15,305 nucleotides of DNA from an uncultured Alphaproteobacteria bacterium (lineage in GTDB: Bacteria; Pseudomonadota; Alphaproteobacteria; Micropepsales; Micropepsaceae), in NCBI GenBank assembly GCA_903922545.1, contig CAIXUE010000310.1:1-15305 (forward strand). Reading direction: 5' to 3'. Under the pieces are notes generated by a model that saw only the letters and a list, made by a program, of their open reading frames with translations, searched no databases and was not told the origin of the DNA. The number at the start of each line of letters is the position of its first letter. The stretch's first letter is position 1. Of this stretch, positions 1 through 6,584 are shown piece after piece. Both the position numbers and the translations under genes were made by a program.

Positions 1-563
1 ATCTCTTCATTGATCGATGAATCTTTTTCGATATAGGTGTCGGTGCGCGGGATATAGGCTTCCGGCTGGTAGTAATCGTAATAGCTGACGAAATACTCGA
101 CCGCGTTTTCCGGAAAGAACTGCTTGAACTCGGAGTAAAGCTGCGCCGCCAGGGTTTTGTTGGGGGCCAGGATCAGCGCCGGGCGCTGGGTGCGGGAAAT
201 CACCTGCGCCATGGTGAAGGTCTTGCCCGAACCGGTGACGCCCAGCAGCACCTGATCGCGGTCCTGCGCATTCACGCCCTTGACCAGTTCCTCGATCGCG
301 GTGGGCTGGTCGCCGGCGGGTTCATACTCGCTCACCAGCTTGAACTTCTTGCCGCCTTCCGATTTTTCCGGCCGCGCCGGGCGATGGGGCACGAAAGTGC
401 CCGTGACCCCGGCCAGCGGCATCGCCAGATAGGCTGGGTCCACGGCCGAGTCGGCCGCAATCGGCGCCGCCGCTACAGCCTCCTGGAACCTGGCCGCGTT
501 GTCGGACGGTTTTTTGGAGCCGCGCTTGCCCGCGCGGGGGATCATGCCGTTATTGTGAGCCAT
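1..563 (-). CDS. uvrB: UvrB, excinuclease ABC subunit B (N-terminal part, cut by window edge)
   Basis: UvrB is the damage-verifying DNA helicase-like subunit of the cytoplasmic UvrABC nucleotide excision repair complex. The 187 visible codons contain the characteristic start of the family core, [21 protein letters not shown] (about residues 79-99). The Walker A loop GVTGSGKT is at bases 219-242 (about residues 108-115), and [15 protein letters not shown] and [20 protein letters not shown] follow. The [10 protein letters not shown] segment is the tyrosine-rich beta-hairpin known in UvrB to clamp DNA. The ATG at 561-563 gives an extension of roughly 80 residues, rich in Ala, Pro and basic residues, before the core; such extensions are common in alphaproteobacterial UvrB and look unstructured here. 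The remaining helicase and UvrC-binding parts lie outside the window. A LexA-type box lies upstream. Identity is near certain; the exact start is less so. Confidence 0.96.
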   Translation of the reverse strand, partial: MAHNNGMIPRAGKRGSKKPSDNAARFQEAVAAAPIAADSAVDPAYLAMPLAGVTGTFVPHRPARPEKSEGGKKFKLVSEYEPAGDQPTAIEELVKGVNAQDRDQVLLGVTGSGKTFTMAQVISRTQRPALILAPNKTLAAQLYSEFKQFFPENAVEYFVSYYDYYQPEAYIPRTDTYIEKDSSINEE

Positions 564-634
564 AGCCTGTAAATAGGAATGGGCGCCTCCCGATCCAAGG
601 CGCCGGAACAAATGCTAACCTGCCGGGCCAGCCG

Positions 635-649
635 GAACAATAATAGAAC
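635..649. promoter_or_regulatory. Putative LexA (SOS) box, GAAC-N7-GAAC
   Basis: The sequence GAACAATAATAGAAC is an exact GAAC-N7-GAAC match; read on the other strand it is GTTC-N7-GTTC. This direct-repeat pattern is the established LexA operator of Alphaproteobacteria. It lies 72-86 bp upstream of the uvrB ATG, a DNA repair gene that is a natural LexA target. It also lies only 3-17 bp upstream of the ATG of the divergent TPR/glycosyltransferase gene, where bound repressor could also affect that gene. Function is inferred from the motif and position. Confidence 0.72.
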
Positions 650-652
650 GCC

Positions 653-2833
653 ATGACCATCCAGGAATTGCTGCGCCAGGCTATGCCGCTGCACCAGGCC
701 GGCCGCCTGGATGAGGCGGAAAGCCATTACGCCGCCATTCTGGCCGAGCAGCCGGACACATTCCCCGCCCTGCACCTGATAGGCCTGCTTCGCCTGCAAC
801 AGGGCCGGCTGGAGGAAGCGCTGGGTTTCATGGCGCGGGCATTGGCCGTGCAGCCCGAGGCGCCCGAGACCCTGACCAATTACGCCATCGTGCTGACCAA
901 CCTTGGCCGCCATGAAGAAGCGCTGGCGGCGCTGGACACGGTGATCCGTCTTCGCCCCGGCGCGGGCGCGCTGACCAATCGCGGCGCGGTCAAAAGCAAG
1001 CTGCGCTGGCTGGATGCGGCGCTGGAAGATTTTGACCGCGCTTTGGCGCTGGACGCCCGCAACATCGAAGCCCTGAACAACCGGGGGCTGATCCTGCACA
1101 GCCTCAAGCGTTATGACGAAGCGCTGGCCAGCTTTGATGCGCTGGTGGCGCTGGCGCCGGATTATTTTGAAGGCCGCAACAATCGCGGGCTGACACTGCG
1201 TGAATTGGGGCGCAGCGGCGAAGCCCTGGGCGAATTCGACCGCGTGATCGCCCAGCAGTCCGGCCATGCCGGCGCCCATGTCAATCGCGCCAGCATCCTG
1301 TGGCGGCTGGAACGGCTGGAAGAGGCGTCAGCCGCATATGATCGCGCGCTGGTCCTCAAGCCTGATCTGGTCGAAGCGCTGGAAAGCCGCGCCAGCCTGA
1401 ACTGGACGCGACATCAGCGGCTGGCTCCCGCCATCGCCGATCTAGAACAGGTGCTGAAACTGTCGCCAGAGCAGCCTTATCTGCTGGGCAACCTGATGCA
1501 CCTGAAAATGCATGCCGGCGATTGGCGCGATTTTGCGGAAAACAGAGCCCGCTTGGATGACGCGGTGCGCGCCGGCAAACCCGCCGCCGAACCTTTTGTC
1601 TATCAGGGCCTGTCGGACAATCCCGCAGATCTTCTGACCTGTGCGTTCACTTATACCAATCGCGATTTCCCGCCTATGGAAAGACCGCTCAAGCGCGGCC
1701 CGCGCCGTCCCGGTGCGCTTCGCATCGGTTACGTCTGCGGCGAATTTCGCGCCCAGGCCACCATGTATCTGGCGGCGGGCCTGTTCGAAGCCCATAACCG
1801 TTCGCGTTTCGAGGTTCTGGCTTTCGACAACAGCCGTGATGACGCAACACCGATGCGCCGCCGCGTGGTCAATGCTTTCGACAAATTCATTCCCATCGCC
1901 AATCTGTCTGACCGCGACGCTGCCGCCCGCATCGCCGCCGAAGACGTTGATATCCTGGTCAGCCTCAACGGCTATTTCGGCAAGATGCGGCCGGGCGTTT
2001 TCGCGCAGCGGCCCGCGCCCATCCAGGTCACTTATCTGGGTTTTCCCGGCACGCTGGGCGCGCCCTATATGGATTACATCATCGCCGATGATGTTGTGAT
2101 CACGGAAGCCGACCATCGCTTCTATACGGAAAAAGTGGTCACGCTGCCGGGCAGCTATCAGGTCAATGATTCCAAACGTGCGCCCATTGCTCTCACCAGC
2201 CGCGCCACGCATGGGTTGCCCGATGACGCCTTCGTCTTTTGCCATTTCAATTATGGCTACAAGATCACGCCGGAGATTTTCGCCGTCTGGATGCGCATTC
2301 TGGCGGCCACGGACAACAGCCTTCTCTGGCTGCTCTCCGGTCACGCAGTCTTCACGGAAAACCTGAAGGCCGAAGCCGCCAAAGCGGGCATCGATCCCAG
2401 CCGCCTGATCTTCGCCCCGCCGCTGGATCTGCAGGCGCATCAGGCGCGGCTGGCGCTGGGCGATCTGTTCCTGGATTCCATTGTCTCAGGCGCGCACACC
2501 ACCGCCAGCGATGCGCTATGGGCGGGCCTGCCGCTTCTTACCTGCCGTGGCCCGGCTTTCTCCGGCCGCGTCGCCGCCAGCCTGCTTGGCGCGGCGGGGC
2601 TGCCGGAACTGGTGACCCATTCACTTCAGGATTATGAAAATCTGGCGCTGAAGCTGGCGCGCGAACCGGCGCTGCTGAAGCGCTATCGCAATCGGCTGGT
2701 TGAAACCCGTCACAGCCTGGCGCTGTTCGATACCGCCCGCACCACCCGCCATATCGAAGCGGCTTATGAAAAAATGCAGGCCCTAAAGCAAAACGGCGAA
2801 GCTCCAACGAGCTTCGCCGTTCCACCTGACTAA
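653..2833 (+). CDS. TPR-repeat protein with C-terminal GT41 (OGT/SPINDLY-like) glycosyltransferase domain
   Basis: This is a 726-residue cytoplasmic protein with no signal peptide. Residues 1 to about 285 form around eight tetratricopeptide repeats (for example ALNNRGLILHSLKRYDEALA), a protein-binding solenoid. From about residue 353 (ALRIGYVCGEF) it matches GT41 enzymes, which transfer GlcNAc or fucose from nucleotide sugars to Ser/Thr of proteins. Visible family blocks include VSLNGYFGKMRPGVFAQRPAP, PIQVTYLGFPGTLGAPYMDY, FNYGYKITPE (K537, equivalent to the UDP-contacting Lys of human OGT) and GAHTTASDALWAGLPLLT (H615). The usual motif FRNHAxSYL reads FRAQATMYL, so the His thought to correspond to human OGT His498 is Gln368. 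No strong Shine-Dalgarno sequence is seen, and the LexA-type box sits almost at the start codon. The last codons form a hairpin. Substrate is unknown; flagellin or another surface protein is possible. Confidence 0.9.
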   Translation: MTIQELLRQAMPLHQAGRLDEAESHYAAILAEQPDTFPALHLIGLLRLQQGRLEEALGFMARALAVQPEAPETLTNYAIVLTNLGRHEEALAALDTVIRLRPGAGALTNRGAVKSKLRWLDAALEDFDRALALDARNIEALNNRGLILHSLKRYDEALASFDALVALAPDYFEGRNNRGLTLRELGRSGEALGEFDRVIAQQSGHAGAHVNRASILWRLERLEEASAAYDRALVLKPDLVEALESRASLNWTRHQRLAPAIADLEQVLKLSPEQPYLLGNLMHLKMHAGDWRDFAENRARLDDAVRAGKPAAEPFVYQGLSDNPADLLTCAFTYTNRDFPPMERPLKRGPRRPGALRIGYVCGEFRAQATMYLAAGLFEAHNRSRFEVLAFDNSRDDATPMRRRVVNAFDKFIPIANLSDRDAAARIAAEDVDILVSLNGYFGKMRPGVFAQRPAPIQVTYLGFPGTLGAPYMDYIIADDVVITEADHRFYTEKVVTLPGSYQVNDSKRAPIALTSRATHGLPDDAFVFCHFNYGYKITPEIFAVWMRILAATDNSLLWLLSGHAVFTENLKAEAAKAGIDPSRLIFAPPLDLQAHQARLALGDLFLDSIVSGAHTTASDALWAGLPLLTCRGPAFSGRVAASLLGAAGLPELVTHSLQDYENLALKLAREPALLKRYRNRLVETRHSLALFDTARTTRHIEAAYEKMQALKQNGEAPTSFAVPPD
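2792..2821 (-). terminator. Strong hairpin, probable terminator of the leftward small-protein gene
   Basis: Arms 2792-2804 and 2809-2821 are perfectly complementary over 13 bp, with a 4-base loop CAAC. Read leftward, the stem is followed by TTGCTTTAGGG after the final TT of the arm, giving a modest T-rich tail. It lies about 23 bp past the stop codon of the leftward gene ending at 2845. That suits a Rho-independent terminator for that gene. Rightward it has no T tract and lies inside the last codons of the glycosyltransferase gene. Confidence 0.68.
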
Positions 2834-2844
2834 AAACGTACTTC

Positions 2845-3222
2845 TTACTTCGCGCTGCCGATGGTGGCGGCGGCGTCGGTGGCATCCTTGCCGGAAGCCG
2901 CGACATCGCTGGAAGCCAGACCGGCCTTCAGGGAAGAGACAGCCTTGGTCAGCGTGGCCTTCTGGGCGGCGCTGCCATCGGGGATGGCGCCGGCGCCCTG
3001 GGTGGCGCAGGGGTTGGCGTTGGTCTTGTCGAAGTCCGCGCCGGCGGGGCCTTCCAGGCAGTTCAGGGCATGGTGTTCATGCATGTGGATGCCGTCGATG
3101 GTGGGGGCCTTGGCGGCCAGGCCGGCATGGGTCTGGGCGGTGCCGATTTCAGCGGCGATGTCGGCAAAAGCGGCGGACGGCAGCACAATGGCCACCGCGG
3201 CGGCGATCAGGAACTTCTTCAT
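2845..3222 (-). CDS. Small secreted protein with His-rich motif and two cysteines (uncharacterised)
   Basis: The protein has 125 residues when started at the ATG at 3220-3222. That start is preceded by AGAGGA at good spacing and opens a textbook signal peptide: MKK, a hydrophobic run, then PSAAFA with cleavage before DIAAE. The open frame extends 18 codons further upstream, but that part overlaps a hairpin and lacks signal-peptide character. The mature part carries IHMHEHHALNCLEGP followed by FDKTNANPC, that is four His near two Cys, then an Ala/Ser/Lys-rich helical C-terminus. I recall similar short periplasmic proteins of unknown function in Alphaproteobacteria, but I have no named family. 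Metal binding or a disulfide between the two Cys is plausible inference. It lies downstream of the SYLF gene, separated by a hairpin. Confidence 0.8.
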   Translation of the reverse strand: MKKFLIAAAVAIVLPSAAFADIAAEIGTAQTHAGLAAKAPTIDGIHMHEHHALNCLEGPAGADFDKTNANPCATQGAGAIPDGSAAQKATLTKAVSSLKAGLASSDVAASGKDATDAAATIGSAK

Positions 3223-3245
3223 TTTGGCATTTCCTCTGAAAGAAT

Positions 3246-3276
3246 ATGGGGCGCCGTGGTTACCACGACGCCCCAT
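3246..3276 (-). terminator. Hairpin between SYLF gene and small secreted protein gene
   Basis: Arms ATGGGGCG-C-CGTGG (3246-3259) and CCACG-A-CGCCCCAT (3263-3276) form a 13-bp stem with one C/A mismatch and a TTA loop. It lies 28 bp beyond the stop of the leftward SYLF gene and 24 bp before the start of the next leftward gene. Read leftward the stem is followed by ATTCTTTCAG, a weak T-rich tail. It may terminate or attenuate transcription between the two genes. Confidence 0.5.
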
Positions 3277-3303
3277 TCTAACCGAGGAAAGCCCGTCCGC
3301 CTA

Positions 3304-3933
3304 CTAGCGGATGGAACCCAGATTTGCACGCAAAGCTTCGGCTTCCGGGCCCGTGGTGGGGCTGGCGTTCATGTCCTTGTCCGGACCGATAACCGAGCCA
3401 TTGAAGCTGATTCCGGCATAAGCGCCCGAACCCGAGGTCCAGACCACGATATCGCCGCCATGGGCGGTGGTGGCGCCTTCAGCGCCCGAGGACAGGTTGA
3501 CCACGGTGATGCCGGCGCCGGCGCCCAGCTTGAAATTGCCGTGCTCGATGCCTGACAGGGCGCGGTCGCTGTTGATGATGAAGACCAGCTGGGCCTGCTG
3601 CAGGCCGGCCTGCAGGCCGAACGAAGCCGAACCCATGCCATAGAAGCGGGGCGTGCCCCAGCCGGTGCTGGTCCGGCGAATGAGAACACCATCGCCGCCT
3701 TCAGCGCCGAAGATGAAGCCGCCCTTGATCAGCTTGGGCACGATGTAAACGGCGCGGGCGCCCGCCAGCATGGACTTGGCGGTGGCGAAGGCCGGGTCAT
3801 GGCGCAGCGCGTTGACGGTGTCATTGGCGTCGTGCAGCAGCTCGCCCTTGTCCGAGGCGGCTTGGGCGGGAGCGGCGAAAATCAGGGTCGTCAGCGCGGC
3901 GGCGCCGGCAAGCTTTGAAAACAGGCGAGTCAT
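3304..3933 (-). CDS. Secreted SYLF-domain (YSC84/DUF500) protein
   Basis: This 209-residue protein begins with a signal peptide (MTRLFSKLAGAAALTTLIF, then APAQA with cleavage before ASDKG). The rest is a SYLF domain: FATAKSMLAGARAVYIVPKLIKG, GGFIFGAEGGDGVLIRR, GWGTPRFYGMGSASFGLQAG, QLVFIINSDRAL, KLGAGAGITVV and DIVVWTSGSGAYAGISFNG. SYLF proteins of eukaryotes bind phosphoinositides. Bacterial secreted versions are widespread but poorly understood, and an envelope lipid-binding role is the usual suggestion. The ATG is preceded by GGAAGGA at about 8 bases, which supports the start. Two TAG stops stand in tandem. It lies 62 bp downstream of the 380-residue unknown gene on the same strand. Family assignment is firm, function is not. 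Confidence 0.92.
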   Translation of the reverse strand: MTRLFSKLAGAAALTTLIFAAPAQAASDKGELLHDANDTVNALRHDPAFATAKSMLAGARAVYIVPKLIKGGFIFGAEGGDGVLIRRTSTGWGTPRFYGMGSASFGLQAGLQQAQLVFIINSDRALSGIEHGNFKLGAGAGITVVNLSSGAEGATTAHGGDIVVWTSGSGAYAGISFNGSVIGPDKDMNASPTTGPEAEALRANLGSIR

Positions 3934-3995
3934 GTGGGGTTCCTTCCAAATATCACGCCCGTTAAACGTGGCGGTGGAAGAAAAGTTCCCTGGCC

Positions 3996-5138
3996 TTACT
4001 GAACTTCGATGACCTGGGGTTTTTGAATGACGACTTCTTCCTTGCGGTCGCCGAAGCCGCCCAGAAAGTCCTGGAAAATGACCGACAATTCCTCGGCATC
4101 AATATGCATGGGTGTGCCGGGCGGAAAGCGGAAGCGCCAGAAGCTGAGAATGTGGGAAATCGCTCCCATCTTCTCGCCCAGATCCAGGAACATGTAAGGT
4201 GCCGACAGAAGAAAATCGCGGAAGGTCTTGGGCGACTGGCGTGCCGTCAAATCGTGGAAGGAGGAATCATAAACTTCCAGAACCTTGTCCACTTCCTTGC
4301 CCGCGTCGCGCACCGTTTCGATGATGCTGCGCCGCGCGCCGGTCAGGTACGCGGTCACCGCCGGCACCACCGCGCCATGGGGACGAATGCCTTTGACGTC
4401 CCGCAGCACCTGCATCACGCCGGGCCAGAAATTGTTCATCGACCATTTGTAATAAAGAAAGCCGCGCCAGCTGAACACGCCTTCGCGGAAATCCTTGTCG
4501 GACAGGCCCAGCGTGGCGCGCAGCGGCTCCAGTTTTTCGTCCACCTGGCTGGACAGCATGGCGCTCACCATGCGGCTGGTCGAGGCGTCGTTGTTGCCGG
4601 CGCCGCCATTGGCCAGCGCGATCAGCTTGGACAATTCGCCCGCGACATAGTCATGCATGCGTTTCTGGTCGCCGGCCGAAATCTCGAAATAGCAGGGCGC
4701 CACATCGATCTCATGGTTGCGCAGATGTTCGCGCAGCAGAAAGGGATCAAGCGAGGGAATGCTGTTCATCAGCCGCAACACGGTAAGGTCGCGCTCCAGC
4801 GTCTCATTGTTGTAATGGCCGGTGTCGCGCAGGCTGTCGACAAAGCCGCGCTGGTCCACAAAGATCGAACGGCCGCCGGCGCGCAGGTCGGAAAGATCGA
4901 ACGGCACAATGATCTTGGTCGCCACCGAACGCTGGGCGTTGAACAGATAGGTTTCATCCGAACGCATGCGGTGCTTCAGGATGAAAGAGGTGTTGATTAC
5001 CGGCGAGCGGAACATGGGCCGTGTGGCGTATTCCGGATCTTCGCGATTGTTCTTGGCGATCTGACCAAGGTTCAGCACACGGCTGGTCGAGGCGCCCCCC
5101 AACGCGTGCAAAAATCGGACAACGCGATCGGTGGACAC
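3996..5138 (-). CDS. Conserved-looking protein of unknown function, 380 aa, GTG start
   Basis: I do not recognise this protein. It starts with GTG at 5136-5138, preceded by AGGTGA with 6-7 bases spacing, a convincing ribosome binding site. No signal peptide or membrane segment is seen. Composition is that of a soluble mixed alpha/beta protein with many charged residues, e.g. KIIVPFDLSDLRAGGRSIFVDQRG (about residues 75-98), FSWRGFLYYKWSMNNFWPG and a central Asn/Ala/Ser-rich stretch GGAGNNDAST. The C-terminus ends in QKPQVIEVQ. The opposite strand also has a long open frame, but its His/Gln/Arg/Ala-rich translation is typical of a shadow in G+C-rich DNA. The gene is divergent from the COG3671 membrane gene and upstream of the SYLF gene, so it might be transcribed with the latter. 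Confidence 0.82.
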   Translation of the reverse strand: MSTDRVVRFLHALGGASTSRVLNLGQIAKNNREDPEYATRPMFRSPVINTSFILKHRMRSDETYLFNAQRSVATKIIVPFDLSDLRAGGRSIFVDQRGFVDSLRDTGHYNNETLERDLTVLRLMNSIPSLDPFLLREHLRNHEIDVAPCYFEISAGDQKRMHDYVAGELSKLIALANGGAGNNDASTSRMVSAMLSSQVDEKLEPLRATLGLSDKDFREGVFSWRGFLYYKWSMNNFWPGVMQVLRDVKGIRPHGAVVPAVTAYLTGARRSIIETVRDAGKEVDKVLEVYDSSFHDLTARQSPKTFRDFLLSAPYMFLDLGEKMGAISHILSFWRFRFPPGTPMHIDAEELSVIFQDFLGGFGDRKEEVVIQKPQVIEVQ

Positions 5139-5176
5139 GAATAATCACCTGAAATCAAAGATGAAAAATGGAGCTC

Positions 5177-5190
5177 GAATGGCGCCATTC
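5177..5190. promoter_or_regulatory. 14-bp perfect palindrome in divergent intergenic region
   Basis: GAATGGCGCCATTC is identical to its reverse complement. It lies between the GTG start of the leftward unknown gene (5138) and the likely ATG of the rightward membrane gene (5246), where an operator for a dimeric regulator could sit. A 14-bp palindrome is expected about once in a window of this size by chance, so only its location argues for function. Confidence 0.25.
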
Positions 5191-5245
5191 TGTACCCAGT
5201 ATCGTAAAAATTGCCTTACCGGCCGCCCGCAACTACCCTGCGGCC

Positions 5246-5680
5246 ATGTTTACAGACCAGCCCCCCAATGCCCCCGCAAACGACAGTGAAAGACTGTTGG
5301 TTTTGCTGGCTTACGGGCTTTTCCTGATCGCCCCGCCGGCGGGGGGCGTGACCGCCCTGATCGGGGTCGTGATCGCCCATATCCGTCTTGGCCATGCCGC
5401 GGGCAGCTTTTTGGCCAGCCATTACCGCAACCAGATCGTGGTGTTCTGGACCATGCTGATCTGTTCGATGCTGGCGCTGGGCGCCATTTCGATGGCGGCG
5501 GGTATTTCGGTTTTCACCCTGTTCTGGCCGTTCGGCTGGCCCTGGCATGCAATGATGCTGGGCGCCGGCTGGCTGACGCTGATGGCGCTGGGCGGGTTTT
5601 TGTCGCTGGCGCTGGTCATTTGGTATTATTGGCGGCTGATCCGCGGCTTCATGCGCGCCCTGGACGACAAGCCTTATTGA
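5246..5680 (+). CDS. Small polytopic membrane protein, COG3671/DUF4870 type
   Basis: From the ATG at 5246 this is 144 residues. Upstream codons (frame open from 5168) have no membrane or family character, so the inner ATG is preferred, although its Shine-Dalgarno is poor. A polar N-terminus is followed by about three hydrophobic segments: LLVLLAYGLFLIAPPAGGVTA, VVFWTMLICSMLALGAI into SVFTLFWPFGWP, and WLTLMALGGFLSLALVIWYYW. The signature ASHYRNQIVVFW after the first segment and the ending YYWRLIRGFMRALDDKPY match the COG3671/DUF4870 family of small inner-membrane proteins of unknown role. Its TGA is one base before the ATG of the MBL hydrolase gene, so the two are very likely translationally coupled. 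Confidence 0.82.
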   Translation: MFTDQPPNAPANDSERLLVLLAYGLFLIAPPAGGVTALIGVVIAHIRLGHAAGSFLASHYRNQIVVFWTMLICSMLALGAISMAAGISVFTLFWPFGWPWHAMMLGAGWLTLMALGGFLSLALVIWYYWRLIRGFMRALDDKPY

Positions 5681-5681
5681 T

Positions 5682-6584
5682 ATGGCGATCCCTTTCGATC
5701 TTTCACTGGAAGCGCATTACGGCGTGCTGGAACAGCTCACACCGCTGATCGGCCGGGTGCTGGCGCCCAATCCGGGGCCTTACACGTTTCGCGGCACCGG
5801 CGTTTACATCATCGGCGCGGGCGACAGGAGCGTCGGCGCGAGCCGGAGCGACCAAGAATCTGTCGCGGTGATCGATCCGGGTCCCGATCTGCCCGAGCAT
5901 CTCGATGCTCTCAAGCGTGTCATCGGCGCGCGCAAGGTCAGCCACATCCTGATCACCCATACCCATAACGATCACTCGCCCGCCGCCCGTCCGCTGAAAG
6001 AATGGAGCGGCGCGAAGACTTACGCTTTTGGTCCTCACGCAGAAGGCAATGAGATCGAGGCCGGCGGCGACCGCCTGTTTGTTCCCGATGTGCGGGTGCG
6101 GGACGGCGAGAAAATCGAAGGCCGGGATTTTTCCATCACCTGCGTTTACACACCCGGCCACACCTCCAACCATATGTGCTACGCGCTGGCACAGGAGCGG
6201 GCACTGTTTACCGGCGATCATGTGATGGGTTGGTCCACCAGCGTGATCGCGCCGCCCGACGGCAATATGGGCGCTTATCTGCGCAGCCTGGAAAAACTCA
6301 TCGCGCGCGGCGACACCATACTTTATCCCACCCATGGTTCGCCCATCACCGAACCGGGGCCGCTGCTTCGCGCTTATCTTACCCATCGGCGGATGCGCGA
6401 GGCGCAGATCGCCGCCATTTTGGCGCGCGGTGGCGAGGGCATCGCAGCCATTCAGGCACGGCTTTATCCCTGCCTCAAACCCGAACTGGTGAAAGCCGCT
6501 CTGCTGACGGTGCGGGCGCATCTGGAACATATGATCGAAGACGGAAAAGTGGTTCGCGACGGTGAGGTTTACCGCCTGGCCTAA
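5682..6584 (+). CDS. MBL-fold metallo-hydrolase (LACTB2-like, with C-terminal winged helix)
   Basis: This 300-residue cytoplasmic hydrolase has all expected metal ligands of the metallo-beta-lactamase fold: HTHNDH (H93, H95, D97, H98), PGHTSNH (H160), FTGDH (D179) and YPTHG (H218). The C-terminal 80 residues (RRMREAQIAAILARG ... HLEHMIEDGKV) form the winged-helix extension seen in LACTB2-like enzymes, a group including endoribonuclease LACTB2 and glyoxalase-II-like hydrolases, so the substrate could be RNA or a thioester. Compared with the usual short turn before AVIDPGP there is an insert of about 13 residues, D48-S60. The start lies one base after the stop of the membrane gene. The stop overlaps that of the convergent DUF1499 gene by 4 bp. 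Confidence 0.92.
   Translation: MAIPFDLSLEAHYGVLEQLTPLIGRVLAPNPGPYTFRGTGVYIIGAGDRSVGASRSDQESVAVIDPGPDLPEHLDALKRVIGARKVSHILITHTHNDHSPAARPLKEWSGAKTYAFGPHAEGNEIEAGGDRLFVPDVRVRDGEKIEGRDFSITCVYTPGHTSNHMCYALAQERALFTGDHVMGWSTSVIAPPDGNMGAYLRSLEKLIARGDTILYPTHGSPITEPGPLLRAYLTHRRMREAQIAAILARGGEGIAAIQARLYPCLKPELVKAALLTVRAHLEHMIEDGKVVRDGEVYRLA
5821..5866. repeat. Small inverted-repeat segment inside the MBL gene
   Basis: GCGACAG at 5821-5827 and CTGTCGC at 5860-5866 are exact inverted copies that bound a 46-bp in-frame segment coding for the extra residues GDRSVGASRSDQES. The segment falls between two beta strands where homologues normally have a tight turn. It may be a short palindromic element that entered the gene in frame, or simply a variable loop. 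Confidence 0.3.

Noticed and set aside
384..572. 62-codon + strand frame
   Set aside because: It is antisense to the uvrB start and very Arg-rich, with no supporting site.
583..605. Two GGCGCC palindromes between uvrB and the TPR gene
   Set aside because: Six-base G+C palindromes are common in this composition, and the 11-base loop makes a weak hairpin.
1442..2440. 332-codon open frame on the - strand
   Set aside because: It is antisense to the GT41 domain, which matches its family throughout.
4023..5144. 373-codon open frame on the + strand opposite the unknown 380-residue gene
   Set aside because: Its translation is rich in His, Gln, Arg and Ala without domain pattern, typical of an antisense shadow. 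The opposite strand has a good ribosome binding site and natural composition.
5703..6530. 275-codon open frame on the - strand
   Set aside because: It is antisense to the MBL hydrolase with complete metal ligands.
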